Assembly: GCA_963819755.1 (NCBI GenBank)
Contig: CAWFXB010000002.1
Span: forward strand, 310,001 to 374,000
Source: VRUE01 sp963819755
GTDB lineage: Bacteria > Actinomycetota > Thermoleophilia > Solirubrobacterales > 70-9
DNA length: 64,000 bases
Reading direction: 5' to 3'
The translations under genes and the position numbers were made by a program. Below the pieces are notes generated by a model that ran no database searches, was not told the origin of the DNA, and saw only the letters and a list, made by a program, of their open reading frames with translations. This document shows, in pieces, positions 23,358-33,981 of the stretch (the first letter of the stretch is position 1; each line of letters begins with the position of its first letter).

Positions 23358-24338
23358 ATGGTCCACCTGCGGATCGTCGTTCCCGGCCCCAAGTCCGAGC
23401 GTGTCGTCGGCCTGCTCGAAGCCAGCCCATCCGTTTCCAGCCTGGCCCGGATCAAGGGGGCCTCGCGCAAGCCGCCTGGCGACCTGATCCTCTGCGACGT
23501 CGCCCGCGAGGACGCAAGCGTCGTCATCGCCGACCTGCGCGAGCTCGGCGTCCCGGTCGATGGCTCGATCTCGATCGAAGAGATCGACTCGCAGCTCTCC
23601 AGCGCGGCCGACAGTGCCGAGCGCGCGGTGTCGGGCTCTGCCGGCGACTCGGTGGTCTGGGAGGAGGTCGAGGCGCGAACCTCGGAGAACATCGAGCTCA
23701 ACGCCAACTTCCTCGCCTTCATGGTCATCGCCTGCCTGATCGCTTCGGTCGGCGTCATGCTCGGCCAGCCGATCCTGATCGTCGGCGCGATGGTCGTCGG
23801 CCCCGAGTTCGGGCCGCTCGCCGGTGTCTGCGTGGCGCTCGTGCAGCGCCGCCCCGATCTCGGCCTGCGCTCGCTCAAGGCCCTTGCGGTCGGCTTTCCA
23901 GTGGGGATCACCAGCGCCTTCCTCTTCAGCCTCTTCGCCAAATGGACCGACCTCATCGGCAGCGGTTTCCTCGTCGGCGAGCGTCCGCTCACGGCGTTCA
24001 TCTCCGAACCCAGCACCTTCTCCTTCCTCGTCGCTCTCTTCGCCGGAGTCGCCGGCATGCTCTCGCTGACCTCGGCGAAGTCGGGCGCGCTGATCGGGGT
24101 GCTGATCTCGGTGACGACCATCCCCGCCGCGGCCGCGATCGGCGTTGCTGCGGCCTTCGGCGACTGGTCCGACTGGCGCGGCGCGATAGCCCAGCTGGCG
24201 ATCAACCTCAGCGCGATCGTGATCGCCGGGGTCGCAACCCTGCTGGTGCAGAACCGCGTTTACGAGCGACGGCGGAGAGCACATCGCGGTGACGACTCGC
24301 GCGCCGCCGGCGGCCTTCCAACCGAGCGGAGCGCGTAG
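23358..24338 (+). CDS. DUF389 family membrane protein
   Basis: The 326-residue protein has a cytoplasmic N-terminal ferredoxin-like part (about 1-110) and then five or six hydrophobic segments (about 120-295) with the family-typical NFLAFMVIACLIASVGVMLG and GAMVVGPEFGPLAGVC blocks. DUF389 (TIGR00341) proteins are of unknown function; a transport or sensing role in the membrane is likely. TACCCT ends 7 bases before the ATG, so the transcript is probably leaderless even though the gene follows closely on the previous one. A 49-residue membrane protein starts 2 bases after its stop. Confidence 0.85.
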   Translation: MVHLRIVVPGPKSERVVGLLEASPSVSSLARIKGASRKPPGDLILCDVAREDASVVIADLRELGVPVDGSISIEEIDSQLSSAADSAERAVSGSAGDSVVWEEVEARTSENIELNANFLAFMVIACLIASVGVMLGQPILIVGAMVVGPEFGPLAGVCVALVQRRPDLGLRSLKALAVGFPVGITSAFLFSLFAKWTDLIGSGFLVGERPLTAFISEPSTFSFLVALFAGVAGMLSLTSAKSGALIGVLISVTTIPAAAAIGVAAAFGDWSDWRGAIAQLAINLSAIVIAGVATLLVQNRVYERRRRAHRGDDSRAAGGLPTERSA

Positions 24339-24340
24339 CC

Positions 24341-24490
24341 GTGCCCTGGCGCCAGCTTGCCGTGATGCTCGGCGCCTTCGTCCTCGGGACGGCGATCGCA
24401 GGCGCACTTGGGGCCATCAGCCTCGGCGTTGCCATGGGCGTCGGCCAGATCTGCTTCGCCGCGGCGCTTGCCTGGGTCTTACTCGGCTGA
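24341..24490 (+). CDS. Small hydrophobic membrane protein, 49 aa
   Basis: A short frame begins GTG (VPWRQLAVM), 2 bases after the DUF389 stop, and is almost entirely hydrophobic: two Gly/Ala-rich segments (about 8-27 and 29-48) that could span the membrane as a hairpin. The spacing implies translational coupling with DUF389, so the two probably work together. The last 12 bases overlap the 3' end of ispD on the opposite strand. No family recognised; support comes from position, amphipathic composition and GC3-rich codons. Confidence 0.55.
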   Translation: MPWRQLAVMLGAFVLGTAIAGALGAISLGVAMGVGQICFAAALAWVLLG

Positions 24491-25204
24491 GCGCTCGGAG
24501 AGGAGCAGCTCGGCTAGGCGCAGATCGGTGGGCGTAGTCACCTTGAGGTTGTCGGGCGGAGACGGATGGATCAGCACCCGCCCCCCCATTGCCTCGATCA
24601 TCATCGCCTCATCGGTGGCGGCGTCGATCTGCGTGGGGTCTGCCTCCAGGGCCCGCCGTAACGCATCGACCCGAAACACCTGAGGCGTTTGCGCAGCCCA
24701 AAGCCGGCCCCGATCAACGGTCTCCCCAATGACGAGGTCTATGTTTGGCCCCTCAGGGGGGCTCAACATGGACATGGTCCCTCCGGGAGATTCGATACTG
24801 GTCCCCACCTGCTTGACCGTATCCGCCACCGGCGTCGCTGCTATGGCGCCGTCCGCCCCGGGGTCGGCGACCAGGGTCGCGACCACGCCCTCGACCAGCT
24901 CGGGCGCCACGAGCGGCCGGGCGGCGTCGTGAATCGCCACCAGCTCGGTCCCCACCGCTACGAGGGCGTTGGCGACCGATTGGGCGCGGGTCGCGCCGCC
25001 GTCGACAACGTCGATGTCATGACCCCCGAGGTCGTGGACGTGACCCGGCGGGCAGGCGATGACGATCGAGCGCACGCACACGGCCGCCCGCATCGCCGCG
25101 ATCGACCACTCGACCATCGGCCTGCCGGCGAGCGGCACGAAGGCCTTCGGACCGCCGGCTCCGAGCCTCTCCCCGGAGCCGGCGGCCGCGATGACCGCGG
25201 TGAC
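24479..25204 (-). CDS. ispD: 2-C-methyl-D-erythritol 4-phosphate cytidylyltransferase; start codon unclear
   Basis: The frame encodes a full IspD: TAVIAAAGSGERLGAGGPKA (CTP-binding loop), HDAARPLVAPELVEG, ADTVKQV, TVDRGRLWAAQTPQVF, DEAMMIEAMGG and NLKVTTPTDLRLAE. It makes CDP-methylerythritol in the MEP pathway. No ATG, GTG, TTG or CTG lies in frame near the expected N terminus; I set the start at a GTC codon, where the family start (M-TAVI) would fall, 14 bases after the carD stop and behind AGGA. Residues about 134-158 form an extra segment absent from typical IspD. It is last in a disA-carD-ispD cluster. Confidence 0.85.
   Translation of the reverse strand, partial: VTAVIAAAGSGERLGAGGPKAFVPLAGRPMVEWSIAAMRAAVCVRSIVIACPPGHVHDLGGHDIDVVDGGATRAQSVANALVAVGTELVAIHDAARPLVAPELVEGVVATLVADPGADGAIAATPVADTVKQVGTSIESPGGTMSMLSPPEGPNIDLVIGETVDRGRLWAAQTPQVFRVDALRRALEADPTQIDAATDEAMMIEAMGGRVLIHPSPPDNLKVTTPTDLRLAELLLSERSAE
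24731..24805 (-). other. Extra coding segment within ispD with atypical codons
   Basis: Between ADTVKQV and IGETVDR, where IspD normally has a short turn, there are about 25 additional residues (GTSIESPGG to GPNIDLV). The DNA uses codons rare in the surrounding genes (AGT, TCT, TTG, CCA, ATA) and contains several short inverted pairs such as CCCCT/AGGGG and GGAC/GTCC. It may be a small in-frame insertion. Orthologue alignment is needed to fix the borders. Confidence 0.35.
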
Positions 25205-25220
25205 GGATGCTGCGGTCCTG

Positions 25221-25787
25221 CTAGGCGGTGGCGGTGGCGGCGAAGCGCTCCTCCAGCAGGCCGTCGAGGTAGTCCTCCGCGCCTTCCTCATCCTTGTCGA
25301 GCGCGTACATGAACTCGGACGCGAGGATCTTCTTGGCCCGCGTGTACATCTGCTTCTCGCCGGTGGAGAGACCCTTCTCCATCTCGCGAAGCGCCAGGTT
25401 GCGGACGACCTCGGCGAGCTCGAACACGTCGCCGGTCTTGATCTTCTCGCGGTTGTACTTGAAACGCCGGTTCCAGTTCTTCGGCATCTCGGACACGTCA
25501 TCGGTGAGGACCCCTGTCACCTTCTTGATTTCGACCTCGTCGATGACCCGCCGCAGCCCTGCCTTGCCGGCGTTTTCACACGGAACCATCACGGTGAGTT
25601 CGTTGTGGAGGATCTTGATCGTGAGGTATTCGCGCTCCTCACCCATCAGCTCCCGCGTTTCTTTCTTCATCACCAGGCCGGCGCCATGATGCGGATAGAC
25701 GACCTTGTCGCCCTCCTCGAAGTCGCAGACGTACTCGACCTCGACCTCTTCGACGCTTACCTCGGTGGTCTCCTCTAGCTGGGGAAT
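25221..25787 (-). CDS. carD: CarD family transcriptional regulator, probable AUU start
   Basis: CarD stabilises the RNA polymerase open complex at rRNA and other promoters. The conserved start FEEGDKVVYPHHGAGLVMKKE (RNAP-interacting domain) lies upstream of the first ATG/GTG (residues 22-42 of this model), so the true start must be earlier. In frame there is no ATG, GTG, TTG or CTG back to the end of disA. An ATT preceded by AAAGGAG at 6 bases fits as start and gives 188 residues. The C-terminal helical DNA-binding domain (RFKYNREKIKTGDVFELAEV, RNLALREMEKGLSTGEKQMY) is complete. A GACGGC/GCCGTC hairpin lies between the disA stop and the Shine-Dalgarno site. Confidence 0.88.
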   Translation of the reverse strand: MPQLEETTEVSVEEVEVEYVCDFEEGDKVVYPHHGAGLVMKKETRELMGEEREYLTIKILHNELTVMVPCENAGKAGLRRVIDEVEIKKVTGVLTDDVSEMPKNWNRRFKYNREKIKTGDVFELAEVVRNLALREMEKGLSTGEKQMYTRAKKILASEFMYALDKDEEGAEDYLDGLLEERFAATATA

Positions 25788-25824
25788 CGCTGACTCCTTT
25801 CGATTTGCGACGGCTTCTTTGCCG

Positions 25825-26937
25825 TCAACTCTGTAAGTACCGGTCGACCAGATCGACCTCCTGAAGCCGCCGCAGGCCCTCGCGGATGTCCTTGGCCCGG
25901 GTTTGGCCGACGTCCTCGACGGCTTCTAGGTCGGCGTCGGATGCCGCCAAGACCTCCTCCAGGCCGCCGAGGTCGTGGATGATCTTCTGGACGACAAGCT
26001 TGGGGATGCGCGGAATGCGGCCCATCACTCGGTAGCCACGTGGCGCAACCGGGAAGTCGAGGGTGTTGAGCTTGCGGTCGTAGCCGAGCAGCTCGGCGAG
26101 GCGACCGAAGTCGAGCACGTCCTCGTGCGGCATCCGCGCCAGCGACTGCAGGACAGTGCCGAGGTTCTGCTCGGAGTCTTCGACCGAGTAGTCGCGGATC
26201 AGCGCCGACTTGTCGGCGGCGACGCCGACCATCGTCTCCTCGAGCTGCATCTCGATCAGCCTGCCCTCGGTGCCGAGCTCGACGATGTAGCGCTCGACCT
26301 CGACCGCCATCCGCGTCGTCAGCTCGGCTCGCTGGAGGACGGTGAGCGCGTCGTAGAGGACGCCGCCGCCCTCGAACTCGAGCACGGTGAGCCGGTCGGA
26401 GACCTGTTCGAGCCGCTCGCGGTACTTCTCCAGCGTCGCCAGGCCCTGGTTCGCCTTGGCCAGCACGGCGGGGATCTCCTGCAGGATGTACTTGGTCCCC
26501 TCGACGTAGAGGGAGACGACGTCGCGGCGCTGCGAGATCGCCACGACCAGCGCGCTGGTCTGTTTGGAGACGCGCTCCGCGGTGCGGTGGCGGGTGCCGG
26601 TCTCCGAGGAAAGGATCGTCGGGTCCGGCATCAATTGAACGTTCGCCCAGACGATCTTGGTCGCCTCGGCGTTGAGGACGATCGCCCCATCCATCTTTGC
26701 CACCTGGTAAAGCATCGCCGGGGTGTAATCGATGTCGAGCCTGATCCCGCCGGAGAGCATGTGCGAGATGTCGCCTGGGTCGCCGACGACGATCAGGCCA
26801 CCGGTGCTGGCGTGGACTATGTTGTCGAGGCCCTCGCGCAGCGCGCCGCCAGGAGCGACGACATCCAGAGCCCTCAGTAGCCGGGGATCTTGACGTTCTG
26901 CCAACTCGTGAAGCTCATCCCCAGGCGGTGAAGACAT
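25825..26937 (-). CDS. disA: Diadenylate cyclase, DNA integrity scanning protein
   Basis: The 370-residue protein (start at MSSPPGDELHELA) has the DAC domain with the catalytic DGAIVL and GTRHRTAERVS motifs (about residues 75-135), a helical linker, and a C-terminal helix-hairpin-helix DNA-binding domain (VVQKIIHDLGGLEEVLAASD, VEDVGQTRAKDIREGLRRL). DisA makes cyclic di-AMP from two ATP and scans DNA for branched structures. It heads a cluster with carD and ispD. A long nested inverted repeat lies upstream of its start. Length and motifs are normal. Confidence 0.95.
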   Translation of the reverse strand: MSSPPGDELHELAERQDPRLLRALDVVAPGGALREGLDNIVHASTGGLIVVGDPGDISHMLSGGIRLDIDYTPAMLYQVAKMDGAIVLNAEATKIVWANVQLMPDPTILSSETGTRHRTAERVSKQTSALVVAISQRRDVVSLYVEGTKYILQEIPAVLAKANQGLATLEKYRERLEQVSDRLTVLEFEGGGVLYDALTVLQRAELTTRMAVEVERYIVELGTEGRLIEMQLEETMVGVAADKSALIRDYSVEDSEQNLGTVLQSLARMPHEDVLDFGRLAELLGYDRKLNTLDFPVAPRGYRVMGRIPRIPKLVVQKIIHDLGGLEEVLAASDADLEAVEDVGQTRAKDIREGLRRLQEVDLVDRYLQS

Positions 26938-27030
26938 CTGGTCTAGGATGGCAAATTCCGCTCTGGAATGCGGTCTGGCCAATCCCGACTGGACAGGTCG
27001 GGAAGGACGTTGTCAAGCGATTTGGTCACG

Positions 27031-27144
27031 CAGGGCCATCTGGGTAGGGGTTCCGCTTAACTTTTTCGGTGAACCCCTTCGGCTGACACCCGAAGCTGTC
27101 GGCGAAAAAGTACAAGACGCTCCACCCCTACCCAGATGGCCCTG
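27031..27144. repeat. Nested inverted-repeat element (21-bp perfect terminal arms) upstream of disA
   Basis: Perfect 21-bp inverted arms (27031-27051 and 27124-27144) enclose a second perfect pair, ACTTTTTCG/CGAAAAAGT (27060-27068 and 27103-27111), and a third, CTTCGG/CCGAAG (27077-27082 and 27090-27095), all nearly concentric. The triplet ACG stands directly outside both ends, as a 3-bp target duplication would. No coding frame of its own is convincing. It could be a miniature transposon relic or a structured RNA between the MFS gene and disA. Confidence 0.8.
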
Positions 27145-27151
27145 ACGTTGC

Positions 27152-28543
27152 TTAGAGGTGAAAGTGTCTGTGATGACGGTGGGGTGCGGGGGCGGGGCGG
27201 CCCGAATCGCGCACGAAGGCCCAGGTGAGGATGGTGCCGGCGGTGCATAGGGCGACCAGGACCCAGGTCGAGCCGGCGACGGAATCGGCGAACGAGCCGT
27301 CGTAACCGAGCAGGGCGTGGAAAACGGCGCCGGTGACGGCGAGGGCGACCGTACCGGCCATCACCCGGTCCATCGCCAGCACGCCCGAGGCTATGCCCAC
27401 CTTCTCGGCCGGCATCGCCGCCATCGCCGCGGTCGACATCGGCGCGTAGACGAGGCCCAGGGCGACGCCGAAAGGCAGGTAGCCGGCGAGCAGCAGCGCG
27501 TAGGAGCTGCTGGCGTCGATCTGGGTCAGAGCCAGCAGGCCGAGGACTCCGAGAACCATGCCCAGGGTCATCAGCCGCCTCGCTCCAAAGCGAGCGATCA
27601 GCCGCCCGGAAAAGGGTGAGATGAAGATCATCGGCACGGTGACCGGCATGATCATCAGCCCGCTGAGGACCGCGGAGTGGCCGCGCACGTCCTGCAGGTA
27701 CTGCGGCTGGAAGAACATCACCGACCAGTAGGCGCCGACCAGGGCGAAGGCGGCCGCGCTGGCGCCGAAGTAAGGGCCGTTGCGAAAGAGCGAGAAGTCG
27801 ACTATGGGCTCAGCTGAGCGGTGCTCGATCCGCCAGAAGGCGTAGAGACAGGCGAACCCGGCGACGGCCAGTGCCGCAATCCCACCGCCGGCCCACTCGT
27901 CGGCCTGGACCAGCGCGAGAACGACGGCGGTCAGTCCCAACGCCAGCGCGATCAAGCCCGCGAAGTCGATCCGGGTGCCCGAGCCCGGGTCGGTCGACTC
28001 GGGGGCTGCCCACCACATGATCGCGATCCCGCTCAGCGCTATCGGCAGGTTGATCCAGAAGATCAGCCGCCAGTCGAGATCGACCAGGGCGCCGCCGGCG
28101 AGTGGACCGATGCCGAGCGCCACGGCTGAGATCCCAGCCCATATGCCCAGGGCGCGAGCCTGCTTCTCGGCGGGGAAGGCGTGGCAGACGATCGCCAGCG
28201 AAAGCGGCAGCATCGGCGCCGCCCCCAGCCCCTGCAGCAGCCGTCCGAAGATCAGCGTCAGCTGGTCGCCGGCGGTGGCGGAAACGACGGAGCCGAGGGC
28301 GAAGAGGGCCATGCCGGCGAGAAACAGGCGCTTGCGGCCGAGCATGTCGCCCAGCCTGCCGCCGGTGACGACAAACGCGGTGATGATCAGCAGGTAGCCG
28401 TTCATCACCCATTGAAGGCCCGCCTGGGTCGCGTTGACGTCATGACGGATGCTCGGCAGCGCCAACGCAACGACCGTCGAGTCAAGCATCAGGATGAACA
28501 GGCCCGAGCAGGCGCCAACCAGGGTCCACCAGGGACGCGTCAT
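27152..28543 (-). CDS. MFS drug efflux transporter, DHA2 (EmrB/QacA) family
   Basis: The 463-residue protein has fourteen hydrophobic segments, as expected for the DHA2 group of the major facilitator superfamily. Visible motifs are FILMLDSTVVALALPSI in helix 1, GGRLGDMLGRKRLFL (motif A, loop 2-3) and LGIWAGISAVALGIGPLAGG (motif C of antiporters). It probably exports hydrophobic drugs or metabolites with proton antiport; substrate unknown. It ends 8 bases from the nested inverted repeat and starts 11 bases after the aldo/keto reductase gene stop, so the pair may be co-transcribed. The His-rich C terminus is unusual but short. Confidence 0.88.
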   Translation of the reverse strand: MTRPWWTLVGACSGLFILMLDSTVVALALPSIRHDVNATQAGLQWVMNGYLLIITAFVVTGGRLGDMLGRKRLFLAGMALFALGSVVSATAGDQLTLIFGRLLQGLGAAPMLPLSLAIVCHAFPAEKQARALGIWAGISAVALGIGPLAGGALVDLDWRLIFWINLPIALSGIAIMWWAAPESTDPGSGTRIDFAGLIALALGLTAVVLALVQADEWAGGGIAALAVAGFACLYAFWRIEHRSAEPIVDFSLFRNGPYFGASAAAFALVGAYWSVMFFQPQYLQDVRGHSAVLSGLMIMPVTVPMIFISPFSGRLIARFGARRLMTLGMVLGVLGLLALTQIDASSSYALLLAGYLPFGVALGLVYAPMSTAAMAAMPAEKVGIASGVLAMDRVMAGTVALAVTGAVFHALLGYDGSFADSVAGSTWVLVALCTAGTILTWAFVRDSGRPAPAPHRHHRHFHL

Positions 28544-28553
28544 GCCGGGCAGG

Positions 28554-29684
28554 CTATGCGGCGGTCAGGTCACGATCGGCGTCGATGCCCCAGCGCGCAC
28601 CCACGGCAGCGAGGTCCTCGTCCAACGCCCAGCGGTCGGGACGCTCCTCGCCCTCGTGCGCGGGACTGGCCCCCTTCAGCGCCATGCAACCGGTGTTGTC
28701 GCCGACGGCGCGAATCGCGGCAACGTCCTCATCGCTCAGCCGCTGCTCGGCCGGCAGGTTCGCCAGTTCGACCCGCTTCGCCTCGATCGGGCAGGCCTCC
28801 TCGCCGGCCTCCTGGATCAGGGTCGGCACGACGCACTCGACCGCGGGGTGGGACAGATTCCACTGGCAGGCGAGCTGAATCGGCGTCAGCCTGGCCCGTT
28901 CGGCGATCGGCATCAGGGGCTGCAACTTCTCCAGCCCGGCCTCGATCCAGCCGTCGGGACGGAAGGCCCGGTGGTCACCTTGGGCCAATTCCATTCCTGG
29001 CCGTAGGTCACCCCAGAAGAGCCCGCCGTAGTCGACCACGCGGGTGATCACCTTCACGCCGTGGCGGGCGGCCGCATCGAGGCAGAGCTCGCCCGGCCAG
29101 GGCTCGAACGGGTTGAGGATGATCATCGCCCAATCGATCCGCTCGCCGAAGCGCTCGATGCAGGAGATCAGGTCCAGAGTGAAGCCGTTGGCGGGCCCGG
29201 GCGCGACGCCGATCTGCCCGGTCAGGCCCGCCTCGCGCAGCGCCGCCATCCCATCCCAGACCGCCTCGCTGGAGTAACCGATCCGGTCGGGGTTGTGCAG
29301 CAGCAGCAGGTCGAAGCGCTCGGCGCCGAGTCGCTCGAGGCTGCGCTCAGCAGCCATCCGCAGATAGCCGGCGTACTCGTCGGGACCACGAAGGCCCGGA
29401 TCGGTGAAGCGAGGAAAGCCCCGCGGCCCATCGCGCTCGCCCCCATAGAAGTCGTGCCCGACGGCGCCGGCGAGCGAGTAGTCGTCACGCGGCACGCCGG
29501 CCAGCGCCCGGCCAAGGATCCGATCGGCCTCGCCCTGCCCGTAGGTGTCTGCGGTGAGCACCGTGTCGATGCCCCTCCCGGGCCGCAACAGCCCTTCGAG
29601 CCGCTCCGCCTCGATCTGCTCGCCGTAGCGGATGAACCGGCCGCCGCTCCAGGTGCCTACGGCGCTGCGGCCCGGCTCGCGCAT
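28554..29684 (-). CDS. Aldo/keto reductase family oxidoreductase
   Basis: The 376-residue product has the AKR barrel pattern: DTVLTADTYGQGEADRILGR with the catalytic Asp and Tyr, RLGAERFDLLLLHNPDRIGY with the catalytic His, and the C-terminal cofactor region LACQWNLSHPAVECVVPTLI. AKRs reduce carbonyls with NADPH. The family member and substrate are not clear; the substrate loop is longer than usual. It lies between clpC and the MFS gene on the same strand, with 16 bases to clpC's stop on the upstream side. Confidence 0.8.
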   Translation of the reverse strand: MREPGRSAVGTWSGGRFIRYGEQIEAERLEGLLRPGRGIDTVLTADTYGQGEADRILGRALAGVPRDDYSLAGAVGHDFYGGERDGPRGFPRFTDPGLRGPDEYAGYLRMAAERSLERLGAERFDLLLLHNPDRIGYSSEAVWDGMAALREAGLTGQIGVAPGPANGFTLDLISCIERFGERIDWAMIILNPFEPWPGELCLDAAARHGVKVITRVVDYGGLFWGDLRPGMELAQGDHRAFRPDGWIEAGLEKLQPLMPIAERARLTPIQLACQWNLSHPAVECVVPTLIQEAGEEACPIEAKRVELANLPAEQRLSDEDVAAIRAVGDNTGCMALKGASPAHEGEERPDRWALDEDLAAVGARWGIDADRDLTAA

Positions 29685-29700
29685 CGGGGTGAAGCGGTGC

Positions 29701-32301
<2,601 letters not shown>

Positions 32302-32312
32302 AGGCTTCCTCT

Positions 32313-32333
32313 CTTGACCCTTTCATGGTCAAA
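32313..32333. promoter_or_regulatory. HAIR/CtsR-like operator upstream of clpC
   Basis: CTTGACC and GGTCAAA form a 7-7-7 inverted repeat (arms of 7 with a 7-base spacer). The layout matches the HspR inverted repeat (CTTGAGT-N7-ACTCAAG) and the arms also resemble the GGTCAAA half-site of CtsR. Its position just before the clpC start is what a stress-response repressor site would need. Neither HspR nor CtsR is encoded in the window. Confidence 0.55.
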
Positions 32334-32478
32334 CGCGTTTTGCGGTCGGAAGTACCGGGGGCGCCCTTCGTCTATCGGGAAGCGCCTATGTGCCCTTTAA
32401 CGATACCGAGAGTGCCCACCCGGCCTTGGGACCTCGATTGCCGCTCATAGCGGTCTTTTCGACCCCGTTTCGGGCCCT

Positions 32479-33957
32479 TCAGGAGCGCATCGCCGGGAAA
32501 AGCACGATCTCACGCAGGCTGCGGGCTCCGGTAAGCATCATGACAAGCCGGTCAATACCCAGTCCGACGCCGCCGGTCGGGGGCATCCCGTACTCCAGCG
32601 CCTCGACGAATGCCTCGTCATATGGCTGCGCCTCTTCGTCGCCCCGCTCCAGCTCGGCCGCCTGTTGCTCGAACCGGCGCCTCTGCTCATCCGGGTCGTT
32701 GAGCTCGCTGAAGGAGTTGGCGATCTCGACCCCGCCGACGAAGGCCTCCCAGCGCTCGACCAGGCCCGGCTCGGAGCGGTGCGCCTTGGCGAACGGCGAG
32801 AGCTCGACCGGGTAGTCGACGATGAAGGCCGGCTGGATCAGCTCCGGCTCGACCGACTTGGAGAGCAGGCCGTCGACCAGCTTGCCCCAGCCCTCGGCCG
32901 GGTCGGGCTCGCTCCCCATCGCCGCGGCCAGCGCCTCGCGGGTCGGGTGCTCGGCGATGTCGATCCCGGTTCGCTCGCGCACCGCCTCGCGCAGCGTCAG
33001 CCGCTTCCAGGGCGGCGCCAGGTCGATCTTCACCCCGTCGCGCTCGACCACGGTCGTTCCCAGCACCCGCTCGGCGATCTCGGCGACCAGCAACTCGAGG
33101 TCATGCGCCGTCTTCCCGTAGTCGGCGTAGGCCTCGTACCACTCGAGCATCGTGAACTCGGGGTTGTGCTTGTGGGAGACGCCCTCGTTGCGGAAGTCCT
33201 TGCCGAGCTCGTAGACCTTGTCGATGCCGCCGACGACCAGCCGCTTCAGATAGAGCTCGGTCGCGATCCGCAGGTAGAAGTCGCGGTCGAGCGCGTTGTG
33301 GTGGGTGACGAAGGGGCGCGCCAGGGCGCCGCCGTAGAGCGGCTGCAGCACCGGCGTCTCGGCCTCGACGAAGCCGTGCTCGTCGAGCCAGCGGCGCACC
33401 TCGGCGATCGCGCGAGCGCGGATCGCGAAGACGCGACGGCTCTCCTCGTTGGCGAGCAGATCCAGCTCGCGGCGGCGGTAGCGCGTTTCGACGTCCTCGA
33501 GCCCGTGAAACTTGTCCGGCGGCGGACGCAGGCTCTTGGCCAGCAGCCGCCAGTGGTCGATCGCCAGCGAGAGCTCGCCGCCACGCCGCGTCGCCAGCGC
33601 CGTCCCCTCGACACCGACGAAGTCGCCGAGGTCGAGGTCGACCAGCAGCGCGAATGCGTCCTCGCCAAGCTTGTCGGCGGTGGCGTGGAGCTGGATCTGG
33701 CCGCTGCCGTCGCGCAGGTCGAGGAAGGCCGCCTTGCCGTGCCCGCGACGGGCGACGATCCGCCCGGCCACGCGGTGCCGCGACTCGGTCTCCATCCCCG
33801 CCGCCAGCCCCTCATGTGCCGCCCGAACCTCGGCGATCTCCTCACGTTCCTCGAACGCATGAGGAAACGGCTCGATCTCCGCCTCGCGCAGCCGCTCGAG
33901 CTTCTGGCGGCGGTCGCGGAGGACGTCTGAAAGCTGCTGCTCCTCTGGCTCGCTCAT
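32479..33957 (-). CDS. lysS: Lysyl-tRNA synthetase (class II)
   Basis: The 492-residue enzyme has the N-terminal OB-fold anticodon domain (about 60-150) and the class II catalytic domain with FRNEGVSHKHNPEFTMLEWY (motif 2) and GVGLGIDRLVMML (motif 3). It charges tRNA-Lys. The insertion/linker regions are normal. A TAGGCT -10 ends 10 bases before the ATG, so it may have its own promoter although greA lies only 24 bases upstream on the same strand. The lysS-clpC order is typical of actinobacteria. Confidence 0.97.
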   Translation of the reverse strand: MSEPEEQQLSDVLRDRRQKLERLREAEIEPFPHAFEEREEIAEVRAAHEGLAAGMETESRHRVAGRIVARRGHGKAAFLDLRDGSGQIQLHATADKLGEDAFALLVDLDLGDFVGVEGTALATRRGGELSLAIDHWRLLAKSLRPPPDKFHGLEDVETRYRRRELDLLANEESRRVFAIRARAIAEVRRWLDEHGFVEAETPVLQPLYGGALARPFVTHHNALDRDFYLRIATELYLKRLVVGGIDKVYELGKDFRNEGVSHKHNPEFTMLEWYEAYADYGKTAHDLELLVAEIAERVLGTTVVERDGVKIDLAPPWKRLTLREAVRERTGIDIAEHPTREALAAAMGSEPDPAEGWGKLVDGLLSKSVEPELIQPAFIVDYPVELSPFAKAHRSEPGLVERWEAFVGGVEIANSFSELNDPDEQRRRFEQQAAELERGDEEAQPYDEAFVEALEYGMPPTGGVGLGIDRLVMMLTGARSLREIVLFPAMRS

Positions 33958-33981
33958 CGAGGAGGCGAGCCTACCCGGCCG

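Noticed and set aside
27031..27144. c-di-AMP (ydaO-type) riboswitch upstream of disA
   Set aside because: GGTGAACC and CCCGAAG strings resemble ydaO fragments, but the region is too short and dominated by concentric inverted repeats; conserved ydaO segments such as the terminal CAGCTAAC are absent.
26948..27145. 65-codon plus-strand frame across the inverted repeat upstream of disA
   Set aside because: It overlaps the disA start and the inverted arms, has no ribosome site and no plausible protein features; a chance frame in GC-rich DNA.
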